In this document: positions 15,695-24,945 of the stretch, one piece after another | Position numbering within the stretch: the first letter of the stretch is position 1 | Layout: the number at the start of each line of letters is the position of its first letter | NCBI RefSeq assembly: GCF_002224265.1 | Contig: NZ_CP012882.1 | Location: forward strand, 124,001-188,000 | Direction: 5' to 3' | Length of the DNA stretch: 64,000 nt | Origin: Vibrio vulnificus NBRC 15645 = ATCC 27562 | GTDB lineage: Bacteria > Pseudomonadota > Gammaproteobacteria > Enterobacterales > Vibrionaceae | Made by a program: the position numbers and the translations under genes | The notes under the pieces: generated by a model | Told to the model about the DNA's origin: nothing | What the model saw: only the letters and a program-made list of their open reading frames with translations | The model's database searches: none

Positions 15695-17841
15695 AGGGCA
15701 CTGCCCTGCTCCATGGAAGGAGACCAAGCTAACGTCAGCCAATACTGCACCCCATTTTGATAGGGGGAAAAGGCTTGTGGAAACTCTGTACTTTGGTCTG
15801 CCCCAAGGTTTTCAACCACGGCCGTCAACCTCGGATAGGCCTTACTGTGCTGCCAGCTCAATGCAATATCCACACTGAATACTTCCGGCCATTGGTAACG
15901 CTCATCGGAGGTATAGTCCGAGTGCATCTGTGACTCTGAAATGTATTGAAGTGTACTGCTCGCCCACCATTGCGGAGTGATGTCCCACATTAACTGCGCG
16001 TTGACAAAATGGTTAGGCTGGTTCTCTAACTCTCGTTTCACGGCTTGGTTTGAGCCACAAATCGCCCCTTCACAATGACCAATAATGCGCTTGTAGCTGT
16101 AATTCATGTTGAGCTGTACAGCATCAATCGGTGCCCACTTGAAGGCTAATTCGCCACCCACGGTTTCTGACCAAAGGGGATCAACCATCTGTGAAACATA
16201 CTGCTCGATCACAGTTCCGACCGTGCCAGGTGAGGAGTTACCAGGCAGCACAATTTGGCTTGAAGAAACACCTGCATACGCTCGAATATTGTGGTGCTTA
16301 CTGTAATAAGTGCCTGCGCTGAACTGCCACACTTCATCGGACCAAATTCGATAGCCTAGTTCGTAAGTTTCCACGTTTTCTACACGTAGATCTTCACTTC
16401 CTTGATAAATGAAGGAATAGAAATAGTCGTATCGATTCCCGTCACTAAATAGTGCACCTTCAATGTAATTGTTACTTTGCAGCGAAGTGGTTAACTCAAG
16501 ACGAGATGGCGTAACAATCGCCTTGCCCCAGCCTGCCCATATGCGCTGATTGTCAGCAAGTTCATAGCTGGCGCGCACCTGTGGTTGTGCATCTATCTCT
16601 TTGGTCAGGTTATTGTATTGCCAGCGACTGCCTAAAATGAGATCGGTTTTCTCCGTCACCTCTAGATCCCAGTTGACATACACACCATAGCTTTGGCTGA
16701 AAAAATCCGCTTGTTGAGCAATACGCAAGTAAGGCATGGAGAAATGTTCTTGCGGCGAATAGGTACCAAACTCTTCGTCAATGAGGCGGACATTGCCCCC
16801 AATCGTCAATTGGCTACCAAACCAACCTTGCACCACAATATGAGAATCGAGATCAAGACGAGTGAATCGGGCATTTCTGTCCGTACTGTCGTTAGCACTG
16901 TATGTTAGCCACGCTTCGTTATGCCATCGATTCCCTGAATGGTGGTCATAGATGTGTTGCACGCCAGCAAAGTACTCTTCCATCGTCATTTTTGTGTCGT
17001 AGAACTCGATATCGGCTTTGTCTGGGAAGAGAAAATAGGGATTAAGCGTCCCCCACTGGTAATCTTCTTTTGAACGAATCCCACCCACTTGTGCACTAAC
17101 CGTATTGGCCAAATATTGGTAATCCAAACGTGCACCAAAACGCTCGGTATACACCGCATAATCTTGATGCGGTTGCACGCGCGCTTCTTCGCTGGTCCAA
17201 GGTTTATGTTCGACAAACTCCAGATAACCGCTGACATAAGCATATTCACCAAGCGGTGCTGCATGCCGCATTTGATACTCTTGATAGTCAAAGTTACCCA
17301 CTTGCGCGGTCACTGTCGCCTTATCGGCCTCTTCTGGATCTTTGGTAATGATGTTCACCACACCAGTCACCGCATTGCCACCCCAGATAGTACCCACTGG
17401 ACCAAGGACGATCTCAATTTGCGCGATATTGGCTAGACTGACGGGAATAAGATCCCAGTCAACACCCGAAAACATCGGGTTAAACACACTGCGTCCATCA
17501 ACCATCACCAATAGGGTATTGCTTAAAGGCTGATTACTCCCACGTGCGGTAATACCCCAATCATAATTAGAAAATTTAGCCACATGCAGTCCGGGCGCTA
17601 ACGCGAGCACATCGGCCACCGAGCGAGCGCCCGAGCGGTTAATTTCTTTAGCGGTGATAACGTAAACCGAGGCGGGGGTATCAGCCAGGCTTTGTGATGT
17701 TTTGGTTGCGGACACCACTTTTGTTTCAGCCAAAGAAGACAGTGGCATATCTAACAAGCTGAGAAGATCCTCACTTGCCACACTGGATGGCAAGATAAGA
17801 ATGGATGGCAATAAAACGGAATAGAACGGTATTGAACGCAT
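15691..17841 (-). CDS. TonB-dependent outer-membrane receptor heading a c-di-GMP operon
   Basis: A 716-residue receptor with a signal peptide (about 1-22), a plug domain (about 45-165, with TPASVYVITAKEINRSGARS, DVLALAPGLHV, VMVDGRSVFNPMF and WGGNAVTGVVNIIT) and a 22-strand barrel ending in an aromatic residue-rich C-terminus. A TonB-box-like ETKVVSA lies just after the signal peptide. The ligand is unknown, and no siderophore biosynthesis genes are nearby. It is followed with ATGA overlap by a YfiR-like repressor and a YfiN-like cyclase, suggesting that the receptor serves or informs that signalling pair rather than only nutrient uptake, which is inference. Confidence 0.93.
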   Translation of the reverse strand: MRSIPFYSVLLPSILILPSSVASEDLLSLLDMPLSSLAETKVVSATKTSQSLADTPASVYVITAKEINRSGARSVADVLALAPGLHVAKFSNYDWGITARGSNQPLSNTLLVMVDGRSVFNPMFSGVDWDLIPVSLANIAQIEIVLGPVGTIWGGNAVTGVVNIITKDPEEADKATVTAQVGNFDYQEYQMRHAAPLGEYAYVSGYLEFVEHKPWTSEEARVQPHQDYAVYTERFGARLDYQYLANTVSAQVGGIRSKEDYQWGTLNPYFLFPDKADIEFYDTKMTMEEYFAGVQHIYDHHSGNRWHNEAWLTYSANDSTDRNARFTRLDLDSHIVVQGWFGSQLTIGGNVRLIDEEFGTYSPQEHFSMPYLRIAQQADFFSQSYGVYVNWDLEVTEKTDLILGSRWQYNNLTKEIDAQPQVRASYELADNQRIWAGWGKAIVTPSRLELTTSLQSNNYIEGALFSDGNRYDYFYSFIYQGSEDLRVENVETYELGYRIWSDEVWQFSAGTYYSKHHNIRAYAGVSSSQIVLPGNSSPGTVGTVIEQYVSQMVDPLWSETVGGELAFKWAPIDAVQLNMNYSYKRIIGHCEGAICGSNQAVKRELENQPNHFVNAQLMWDITPQWWASSTLQYISESQMHSDYTSDERYQWPEVFSVDIALSWQHSKAYPRLTAVVENLGADQSTEFPQAFSPYQNGVQYWLTLAWSPSMEQGSAL

Positions 17842-18080
17842 GTTGTCTGCTACTTGTGGCGACGACGAATCGAGCTAAACACTCATTGTGTCACTTTATC
17901 AAAATAATCAGAACAATGTACCAATAAAGAGGTACGCAAACATCAAAACACAGCTCATATTTCTATTTTTGTGAGCCACGAAGACAAAACTTATATCGCC
18001 AACGAAAACCTTCAATAAACCATTTTTATCAATTGCTTAAATGCATTTATTTTAATGATTAATATGAACTTTCTCGGGGA
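17842..18080. other. AT-rich upstream region of the TonB operon
   Basis: No gene is visible. It holds GTACC and GGTAC half sites (near 17917-17935), which could be an operator for the receptor operon, and long A/T tracts. I could not make a convincing Fur box. Confidence 0.4.
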
Positions 18081-18108
18081 AATAAAAAAGGAGCGCATTG
18101 CGCTCCTT
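18081..18108 (-). terminator. intrinsic terminator after the PotD-like gene
   Basis: A nine-base stem AAGGAGCGC / GCGCTCCTT (18088-18096 and 18100-18108) with a three-base loop. On the minus strand it is followed by a run of T (18082-18089 as A on the plus strand). Confidence 0.9.
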
Positions 18109-18123
18109 AGGTATAAAACGTGC

Positions 18124-19158
18124 TTATTGTGTTCTTAAACGCTGCCAGTATTTCTCATAAATGGCGAGCGCTTCTGGACCCACATCATTAATAAACTCCC
18201 CTTTCTTCACATCAGCATCAGCCGGGAAAATCGTTGGGTTGTTTTTTAGCTCATCAGGCAACAGCGCTCTACCCGCGTTTGTAGCCGACGCATAGCCTAA
18301 GCTATTAACGATTTCCGCTTGATGCTCAGGCTGGTACATAAAGTTGATGAACTTATGTGCGAGCTCTTTGTGCTTGCTGCCTGACGGAATAGTAAAGTTA
18401 TCCATCCACATAACCGCGCCTTCTTCAGGCATGACAAACTTAAGCTCTGGCATTTCAACTTGACCTTGGTAAGCATTGCCATTCCATTGCATGCCAACCG
18501 ACGTTTCTCCAGAGACGTAAGGCACTTGAGGTGCGTCTGAGTTATAAAGCAGGACATTGTTCTTCAGCGCAACCAATGACTCGTAGGCTTTTTTGATCTC
18601 ATCTTCATTCTTCGTATTGATGCTGTAGCCATTTAGCTTCAGTGCCATGCCAAATACGTCGCGAATATCGTCAATGAGCATAACTTGTTGTGCGTATTTC
18701 TTGTCCCACAGGTCAGCCCAACGTGTCACTGGCGCATCAACCATGCTTTCGTTGTAACTGATGCCCGTAATGCCCCAAATGTAAGGCAAAGAGTAATCGT
18801 TGCTTGGATCGTGAGCTTGGCCTAATAGGCCATCCATGGTGTCTTGCATGTTTGGAATTTTGCTATGATCTAGCTTCGTTAGCAGCCCTTCACGTCCCAT
18901 CTTTTCAATGAAATAGGCCGAAGCGAAAACCACGTCGTAACCCGTCCCTTTCAGCAGCTTGAGCTTAGTGTACATCGATTCATTATTTTCAAAAGTTGAA
19001 TAATTAATCGTGACACCTTCTTGTTTTTCGAAAGCCTTTAATGACGCTTCAGGTAAGTAACTTCCCCAAGCATAAACGTTTAGCACTTCATTCTCTGCCT
19101 GAGAAAGAGAGCTAAATGAGAGCGCGCTCAGAACCAATCCTTTGATGAACATATTCAT
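18124..19158 (-). CDS. orphan PotD-like polyamine-binding periplasmic protein
   Basis: Periplasmic solute-binding protein of the spermidine/putrescine class. From MNMFIKGLVLSALSFS the signal peptide runs to about residue 22 (SQAEN), giving 344 residues. An upstream in-frame ATG has no ribosome site. Family features are LNVYAWGSYLPE, the YDVVFASAYFIEKM loop, LPYIWGITGISYN, VLLYNSDAPQVPYVSGE, GMQWNGNAY and WMDNFTIPSGSKHKE. Aromatic and acidic residues expected in the polyamine pocket (W and D in YAWGSY, WMDN) are present. No potABC transporter genes lie beside it, so it may feed a distant transporter or, like Vibrio NspS, act as a sensor partner. The neighbouring cyclase operon makes the latter worth testing. 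Confidence 0.88.
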   Translation of the reverse strand: MNMFIKGLVLSALSFSSLSQAENEVLNVYAWGSYLPEASLKAFEKQEGVTINYSTFENNESMYTKLKLLKGTGYDVVFASAYFIEKMGREGLLTKLDHSKIPNMQDTMDGLLGQAHDPSNDYSLPYIWGITGISYNESMVDAPVTRWADLWDKKYAQQVMLIDDIRDVFGMALKLNGYSINTKNEDEIKKAYESLVALKNNVLLYNSDAPQVPYVSGETSVGMQWNGNAYQGQVEMPELKFVMPEEGAVMWMDNFTIPSGSKHKELAHKFINFMYQPEHQAEIVNSLGYASATNAGRALLPDELKNNPTIFPADADVKKGEFINDVGPEALAIYEKYWQRLRTQ

Positions 19159-19350
19159 AGTTTGCAATCCAAACAGTACCAGCACCATGCTGGGGGTCAC
19201 GCGCATAATTAGGCAATTGTTAATGATTTGAAAGAAAAATAAATTTGTCGTTACGAGTCAACAAATTTGTCGCTTTATTCATCACTCGGAGGTTGGTTAC
19301 CAGAGTCGTCGAGGGGGCTTTTTTCGAGGTTAATTCATGGGTTATAAACA

Positions 19351-19379
19351 AAAATCGCCTGTATAAGTCAGGCGATTTT
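19351..19379 (-). terminator. intrinsic terminator after the dehydrogenase gene
   Basis: An 11-bp stem AAAATCGCCTG / CAGGCGATTTT with a seven-base loop. On the minus strand it is followed by TTTTTG. Confidence 0.9.
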
Positions 19380-19391
19380 GCATCGTTTGCT

Positions 19392-20348
19392 TTACGCTTT
19401 TAGCCCCGTCACTTGGGCCACTTCATTCACAACGGCGGTAACATTCTCCGCAATCCGCGCCAACGTTGCGAGCTCTTCGTCGCTAAAAGGGTGCATCAAG
19501 ACTTTTTCTGCACCTTGCTTACCCACCACCGTTGGTAAGCTCATGAGCACATTGTCGAGCCCATATTGACCGGACAACATAGTTCCTATAGGCAGAACGG
19601 ATTTCTCGTTGATCATAATGGCTTGGATGATACGAAACACGCTGGCAGAGATGCCATGAGTGGTGTTGTGCTTTCGCTTGAAAATCTCATAACCCGCTTG
19701 TTTGACTGACTCAAGTAACTCATCAGCATCAATGCGCTTGATATGATTGATATCGCAGTAATAATCGGCAGATTGCCCTGCAATAGAAATCAAACTTTTC
19801 GGTGTGAAACAGTGACTACCATGTTCTCCCAATACGTAACCGAAGACATTTTTGGGGTCAAGTTGAACACGGTTGGCAACGATGGTCATCAGACGCGCGG
19901 TATCAATCACACAACCACTACTGATCACCTTGTTTGGTTTAAAGGTCGTGTTACTAACGATAAAATGACTCACCAAATCACATGGGTTCGAAACAACGAT
20001 TAAGATAGCGTTAGGTGCAACTCGCTCCACTTGACGCGCAATATCAACCCCAATTTTGGCGTTAATTTCTGCAATATCAATTCGAGTTTGTCCTTGTTTG
20101 ATCTGTGCGCCAGCGGTGATCACCACAATGTCGGCTGCGAGCAGATCGAGATAATCTTTGGTGGGAATAATATGGGTGTTTTTCGAAAAGGTCAGCGCCG
20201 CGGTATGGCGAAAATCAAACACTTCCCCTTCCGCACGCTCTAAGTTCTGGTCCAATAGCACCAACTCACTGACGCTTCCCATCGTGAGAAGGTAGTTACA
20301 AATGCCCACGCCCACAGATCCAGCGCCAATTACCCCTATTTTCATCAT
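19392..20348 (-). CDS. L-lactate/2-hydroxyacid dehydrogenase family enzyme with atypical specificity residue
   Basis: NAD-dependent 2-hydroxyacid dehydrogenase of the LDH/MDH fold, 318 residues. It has the Rossmann motif GVIGAGSVGVGI, Asp33 (LLDQN) for NAD, substrate Arg89 (QTR), Asp149 and Arg152 (IDTARL) and catalytic His176 (GEHGSH). The residue corresponding to Gln102 of lactate dehydrogenases, in GANQKPGETR, is Ile83 here (GAQIKQGQTR), where malate dehydrogenases have Arg. The enzyme may therefore prefer a bulkier or more hydrophobic 2-oxoacid than pyruvate, although the family overall still points to lactate dehydrogenase. The gene is alone with its own terminator, and no lactate permease is adjacent. 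Confidence 0.88.
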   Translation of the reverse strand: MMKIGVIGAGSVGVGICNYLLTMGSVSELVLLDQNLERAEGEVFDFRHTAALTFSKNTHIIPTKDYLDLLAADIVVITAGAQIKQGQTRIDIAEINAKIGVDIARQVERVAPNAILIVVSNPCDLVSHFIVSNTTFKPNKVISSGCVIDTARLMTIVANRVQLDPKNVFGYVLGEHGSHCFTPKSLISIAGQSADYYCDINHIKRIDADELLESVKQAGYEIFKRKHNTTHGISASVFRIIQAIMINEKSVLPIGTMLSGQYGLDNVLMSLPTVVGKQGAEKVLMHPFSDEELATLARIAENVTAVVNEVAQVTGLKA

Positions 20349-20506
20349 TCATTCCCTGACATAGTACAACTTAGATCACAATTTTATGCTTATTACGCTA
20401 CCTACTTCCATTTTATTTGGTCAATAAGACATAATTAAGTTGAAACGTCTAACCACTTTTCTCTTCACGATATATGCGTCGATAAGGTGGCGATTTTTCA
20501 TCCTCT

Positions 20507-21394
20507 CTATACAGATTTTCGACTCTTCACTAACAAGCTTAGCTTACCGTCTGTCCGATACAAAATCAGTGAGAATAAGATCAGACCGCAACCAACAAGC
20601 TTGTTGGTCGAAAGAGATTCGCTGTACCACAGCACACTCAGTATCACTGTCCAAACCGGTTCGAGGATCATGATAAGCGCCGCATTGCCAGGATTGATCT
20701 GCTTTTGGGCCATTGTCTGCATCACGTATCGCAATGCGGTAGCGAGAATGGTACTCGCCGCAAACCAAGCCCAGATCGTTGGCTCTATATGAGTTGGCAC
20801 GCTTTCGAAGAGCAAACTGGCCGACAAACCAATTATCCCCGTCACAAACAATTGAATACAGGTTAAAACCAAAATGGGTAGTGTTTGCGAATATTTGCTG
20901 TTGATATTAAAGTGCAAAGCCAAAACGACCGCATTAAACAAAAACCACAACTGACTGACCGAACTCTGCCAACCATCCGCCAAAGAGAGGAAAGCCAACC
21001 CCGATGCGGCAATCGGCAAGGAGACCCAGAAAATGCGTTTGGGTCTTTGCTTAAACAGCACCCAAGCAACAAATGGCACCATCAACATGGAAAGGCTGAG
21101 AATAAATGCCCCTTCACCCAATGTATCGCTGATGGAAATAGCGTGAATCCAACTCATCAGGGCCGTAGCTAAGAGTAATCCCACTAACGCTGCGGAGCGA
21201 ATATCCCTCCAACTGGCTTTAAACAGAGAACGATAGCAAAAGGGGAGTAAGCAGAGTGAGGCGAGTAAAAAGCGCAGACCGACAAAACCAAATGGCGGCA
21301 GCCCTTGTATGGTCTCTTTAGAAAAAATCCACCCAAAGGCAGAAAGGATTGTCGCAAGAATTAAAATGCTGGCAGCTTTACGTTCAGAATTCAA
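20507..21394 (-). CDS. EamA-family (DMT) transporter
   Basis: A 295-residue membrane protein with about ten helices in two EamA repeats: LILATILSAFGWIFSKETIQG with GLRFLLASLCLLPF in the first, and MQTMAQKQINPGNAALIMIL then VWTVILSVLWYSES in the second, a strongly conserved EamA segment. The best in-frame start is TTG at 21394, with GAG-type pairing upstream. Substrate unknown. It is separated from the dehydrogenase by 158 bp and need not be linked to it. Confidence 0.82.
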   Translation of the reverse strand: MNSERKAASILILATILSAFGWIFSKETIQGLPPFGFVGLRFLLASLCLLPFCYRSLFKASWRDIRSAALVGLLLATALMSWIHAISISDTLGEGAFILSLSMLMVPFVAWVLFKQRPKRIFWVSLPIAASGLAFLSLADGWQSSVSQLWFLFNAVVLALHFNINSKYSQTLPILVLTCIQLFVTGIIGLSASLLFESVPTHIEPTIWAWFAASTILATALRYVMQTMAQKQINPGNAALIMILEPVWTVILSVLWYSESLSTNKLVGCGLILFSLILYRTDGKLSLLVKSRKSV

Positions 21395-21642
21395 AAGTTT
21401 TACTCTTTTGCTTGTTCGAAGATGAATCTCTTCGTTGGTTATTATTTCCCGACATAAGCAGGATATTTATTGAGCAAAAACATAATGCCAAAACGCAACC
21501 GATATCGCGACACGTTGGGCGAGTAAATTCTCACTCAGTGAGAATTACTTAACCATTAATTAAAAAGAAAACGAACTGTTGTCGATGGATTGAAAAGATC
21601 ACACGAGAAACATTCGTAACCCGCATAGCCGAAGGAGATAAA
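21395..21642. other. spacer, no gene seen
   Basis: 248 bp between two minus-strand genes. It contains TTCTCACTCAGTGAGAAT (21527-21544), a near-perfect palindrome that could be an operator for the transporter downstream of it on the minus strand. Confidence 0.4.
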
Positions 21643-22128
21643 TTACCACTCAATATGGATCGGGGTGCCCATCTTCACTAAACGGATAAACTCATCCATC
21701 TCTTGATTGGTAAGCGCAATACACCCGTTTGTCCAATCAAAGCTTTGCACAAATCGCGGATCTCGCTGTTCACCATCACGCAGGCCATGCACCTTGATAT
21801 CACCGCCAGGAGAGATCCCTCTTTCCTTTGCCAGTAAGCTGTCTATCGGATTCGGGTAACTGATGTGTACAGAGCGATAAAAGGCAGACTCTTCTGTCAC
21901 ATAATCCAGCGTGTAAATCCCTTCAGGGGTACGTTGATCCCCTTCTTGAACCTTATGCCCTTGTGGTTGTTTGCCCAATGCGATTCGATATTCTCGTATC
22001 ACTTCCTCACCCGACATGAGGTAAAGTCGCCGTTTTGATTTATCCACTTTCACCCAGTCAACTTGCTCGCTCGCAAAGCAGCCAGAGCCCGTGCTGAGTA
22101 TCAATAGCATCAACAGTAATCGCATCAT
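21643..22128 (-). CDS. L,D-transpeptidase (YkuD) domain protein, exported
   Basis: A 161-residue protein with a signal peptide (about 1-19, ending SGCFAS, a poor lipobox). One YkuD domain follows: VDKSKRRLYLMSGEEVIREY, then GDQRTPEGIYTLDY, a catalytic-side His114 in IKVHG and the nucleophile Cys136 in DWTNGCIAL. Such enzymes make or remodel L,D cross-links in peptidoglycan or attach proteins to it. This one lacks a LysM domain and is the short form annotated as an ErfK/YafK-like protein. It acts in the periplasm. No neighbour indicates a specific partner. Confidence 0.88.
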   Translation of the reverse strand: MMRLLLMLLILSTGSGCFASEQVDWVKVDKSKRRLYLMSGEEVIREYRIALGKQPQGHKVQEGDQRTPEGIYTLDYVTEESAFYRSVHISYPNPIDSLLAKERGISPGGDIKVHGLRDGEQRDPRFVQSFDWTNGCIALTNQEMDEFIRLVKMGTPIHIEW

Positions 22129-22198
22129 TCACCGTTTAAAAAAAGCGTTTCCCACACTATACCGGACGAGGAAAATAACAGACAACTCTCCCCTCGGG

Positions 22199-23404
22199 CT
22201 AATTTGAGTTTGGCACAAGCTTCGAGGAAGCGGCGAGCTTAGTTTGGCAGCAGATCAATAAAATCAGTGCCAAAGAAACACCCAATAAGCTTACGTAAAA
22301 ACTGCTGTAGTAGTTAAATAGCTCGCCAACAATACCAACCGACAAGCTCGAAACCAGCATGCTTAGCTGTAACATATTGGAAAACAGAGTTGAAGCGGTG
22401 CCCAATTTGTCTTTCATCATATCCTGCATGACCACCATCCCCAGCGTTGCACAGGTCCCGATAAAAATGCCATTAAGTATTTGAGCAACAATGAGGTGCG
22501 TGTAGTTGGTAGCCACTAACATCGCGCTGTAGAAAAGCACACCTGAAGCAATACCGACTTTCATGATGGTCAATGCACTCCATCTCCTGGCCAACTTTCC
22601 AGCCCACAACATCACTGGAATCTCGCACAGTGCAGCCACACCAAACAACACGCCAAGCCAGTTTGCATCGACTTTCAATTCTTGAGACAAGTACAACGGC
22701 ATCGAAACGATGTAGAGATTGTTTGCGGCAAACGCGAGCACGATAATTAGGCAATAAATAAACACCAACGGATTCACTGAAGATACCCAGCCCCCATTCG
22801 CCCTACTCGGCTCTTTTTCTACACGAAGGTTGCGTTCCACATTAGGGATACCACGAAATATCACTAAAATTGACAGAGCAATAACGATGGCTGCGACAGT
22901 AAATGACGCTTCAAAGCCATACGCCGCTTTGAGCAGAAAAGCCAATGGAGGACCAAATACCCAAGCGATTGCTATCCCCGCTCGCATAGTGGAAACAAAG
23001 CTCGCGCTGTCGGTCACATACTTGTCGCCATACTCTCGTCCCAGAGCAAAAAGTTGCCCAAATGCCGCGCCACTGATGCTGCCCAATAACGCAACCACGG
23101 CAATCGCAATCCAGTAATCACGGATAAAAATAAAGCTCACTACGGTCACAAGCTGACAACTGACCGAAATCAACAAGATCGTCTTACGTTGCCACCCTCT
23201 GTCTGATTTGCCTGCAATCACTTGCGAAACTGACACAGAGCTTATTACCGCAACCACCATATAAAGACTCAGCATCATTGGTGAGGCATTTAACTGTTCA
23301 ACCAAAAACAAGCTGGTGAGTGGATAAAAAAACGCACCACACAAGCCGATAATGGTGGCGGTAATCACAAATAAAATAGCGGTACGATCTTGCAACATAC
23401 TCAT
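22199..23404 (-). CDS. SetA-like MFS sugar efflux transporter
   Basis: A 401-residue major facilitator protein with twelve predicted helices. The signature SDRGWQRKTILL corresponds to the MFS loop 2-3 motif. The FGQLFALGREYGDKYV and STMRAGIAIAWVFGPPLAFLL stretches match my memory of the SetA/SetB sugar efflux subfamily. Expected to export sugars or sugar analogues from the cytoplasm. It is divergent from an AraC-type regulator 137 bp away, most likely its controller. Confidence 0.85.
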   Translation of the reverse strand: MSMLQDRTAILFVITATIIGLCGAFFYPLTSLFLVEQLNASPMMLSLYMVVAVISSVSVSQVIAGKSDRGWQRKTILLISVSCQLVTVVSFIFIRDYWIAIAVVALLGSISGAAFGQLFALGREYGDKYVTDSASFVSTMRAGIAIAWVFGPPLAFLLKAAYGFEASFTVAAIVIALSILVIFRGIPNVERNLRVEKEPSRANGGWVSSVNPLVFIYCLIIVLAFAANNLYIVSMPLYLSQELKVDANWLGVLFGVAALCEIPVMLWAGKLARRWSALTIMKVGIASGVLFYSAMLVATNYTHLIVAQILNGIFIGTCATLGMVVMQDMMKDKLGTASTLFSNMLQLSMLVSSLSVGIVGELFNYYSSFYVSLLGVSLALILLICCQTKLAASSKLVPNSN

Positions 23405-23541
23405 TTCCGACTGACTTCATAAATGCTGAATATATCGGCTAGTTTATTCTCATGAACCCGCGTAAAGTGGTGCCATTCCATCGTTAACTAATATCATTCC
23501 GTCACTTTTCATTAATTAGGTGACCGAAATAGCCTAGCAAC

Positions 23542-24429
23542 ATGAAACCTTTCGTCGAAAACGTACTGCTTGAAGAGAGTTTTAATTGGTTAGTAAAAAG
23601 GTATCACTGTGAGGTTCCATTAGAAGAGTTCGCATGCCCATGGCATTACCACACCGAGTATGAACTGGTTTTCTACCTCGACTCAGATGGCATCTTTGAA
23701 GGGAAATATTTTGCGGGTGATGCCATAGGAACCACATCTCACAATACCTTGCTGCTCTATGGGCCAGGACTGCCACATATGGTTGCAGGTCAGTCGACCA
23801 GTCACGTAGCCAACCCCCTAGAGACCGTGATCATATGGTTCAGTCATCGGTGGATACTGGATGTTGTAAGTACGATTCCAGACGCACAAAGCATCGTAGC
23901 TCTTTTAGAGGAATCAAAGTACGGCTTGCTCTTCTCTCCAAGCATCGTCAACGAACTATCCGCATGCCTAATCGGATTAGAGCAGAAGCAGCGAAAGTAC
24001 CAAGCTCTTGATATCATTCATATCCTAATGTGCCTATCAGACGACAAGGCAGCGCAGAGAGTCTCTTATACCCCTTATCAGCTAAAAGCGGTTAATGAAC
24101 AAGGTGCAACCAATAAAAGGCTGCAACTCGCCAGAGCATTCATCGAAAGCCATTACTCTAAAAACATTCGAATGGAAGATTTTTGCCGTGCTTTACATCT
24201 TAGTGAAAGTTCTGCCTATCGCCTCTTTGATAAACACTACGGCTGCAGTTTCTCAGAGCATTTGAAGCAATATCGAATCGGCAAAGCGTGCGAAAAACTC
24301 ACCCGGACGGACCTACCCATTCAATTAATTGCGGAGCAAACTGGTTTTCAGAATCTCTCTAACTTTAACCGTCACTTTAAATCCTTGAAACAGATGACAC
24401 CGAAACAATTCAGGATACAGTTTCGCTGA
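23542..24429 (+). CDS. AraC-family regulator with cupin-like N-terminus
   Basis: A 295-residue regulator. The N-terminal half has a cupin-type sensor pattern, FACPWHYHTEYELVFYLDSD and LYGPGLPHMV. The C-terminal 100 residues hold two helix-turn-helix units: MEDFCRALHLSESSAYRLFD and LIAEQTGFQNLSNFNRHFKS, then MTPKQFR. This is the sugar-responsive AraC type. It faces the sugar efflux gene divergently, so a sugar ligand and control of that gene are plausible inferences. Confidence 0.9.
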   Translation: MKPFVENVLLEESFNWLVKRYHCEVPLEEFACPWHYHTEYELVFYLDSDGIFEGKYFAGDAIGTTSHNTLLLYGPGLPHMVAGQSTSHVANPLETVIIWFSHRWILDVVSTIPDAQSIVALLEESKYGLLFSPSIVNELSACLIGLEQKQRKYQALDIIHILMCLSDDKAAQRVSYTPYQLKAVNEQGATNKRLQLARAFIESHYSKNIRMEDFCRALHLSESSAYRLFDKHYGCSFSEHLKQYRIGKACEKLTRTDLPIQLIAEQTGFQNLSNFNRHFKSLKQMTPKQFRIQFR

Positions 24430-24534
24430 TGTTCATTACCTACGCTTAAGCACTTGTTAACCGCACTCTCTTTATAGCGAGTCTTTTTATCAATGTGATA
24501 TACTTCACGACCATTTATCACAGAGAACACACCC

Positions 24535-24891
24535 ATGAGCTTAAAAACTGATATTCAACAGCTGCACAACCGTCTTGATGCTTGCCAGCGTAAACTAGAC
24601 GCAGCCCGTTCTCGTGGCGATCATGAAATGATCAGCAAATTTACCGATGAAGTGGACCAAGTTAGCAAGAAACTCTCTCAGCTCAAGCACAAACAAAGCT
24701 ACGAGCGTAACAAAGAGCGCAAGAGTATTCTCGACTTACCTTTCTCTCGTGAGATCACCAAAGCAGAACAAGCCGATATAGGTAAACTGAAAAAAAGCGT
24801 CAAAGGACTAGTGATCGTCCACCCAATGACCAAAATGGGTAAAGAACTGCGTTTGGAAGTCATGACTGGCTTTGCACCTAAACCATTTTAA
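24535..24891 (+). CDS. yibL: YibL family ribosome-associated protein (DUF2810)
   Basis: A 118-residue, very basic and helical protein that matches YibL in length and character: DIQQLHNRLDACQRKLDAAR, then SQLKHKQSYERNKERKSI, then DLPFSREITKAEQADIGKLK, and the closing VIVHPMTKMGKELRLEVMTG. YibL associates with ribosomes in E. coli, and its molecular role is not clear. Its own terminator follows. Confidence 0.9.
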   Translation: MSLKTDIQQLHNRLDACQRKLDAARSRGDHEMISKFTDEVDQVSKKLSQLKHKQSYERNKERKSILDLPFSREITKAEQADIGKLKKSVKGLVIVHPMTKMGKELRLEVMTGFAPKPF

Positions 24892-24920
24892 GTTGCTCTA
24901 CATATATGACTGTAGATAAG

Positions 24921-24945
24921 GCCTGAGATGATTCTCAGGCTTTTT
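24921..24945 (+). terminator. intrinsic terminator after yibL
   Basis: An eight-base stem GCCTGAGA / TCTCAGGC with a four-base loop and five T. Confidence 0.9.

Noticed and set aside
16986..17436. Frames of about 100 codons on both strands within the TonB receptor gene
   Set aside because: Receptor frame shows plug and barrel motifs, so these are shadows.
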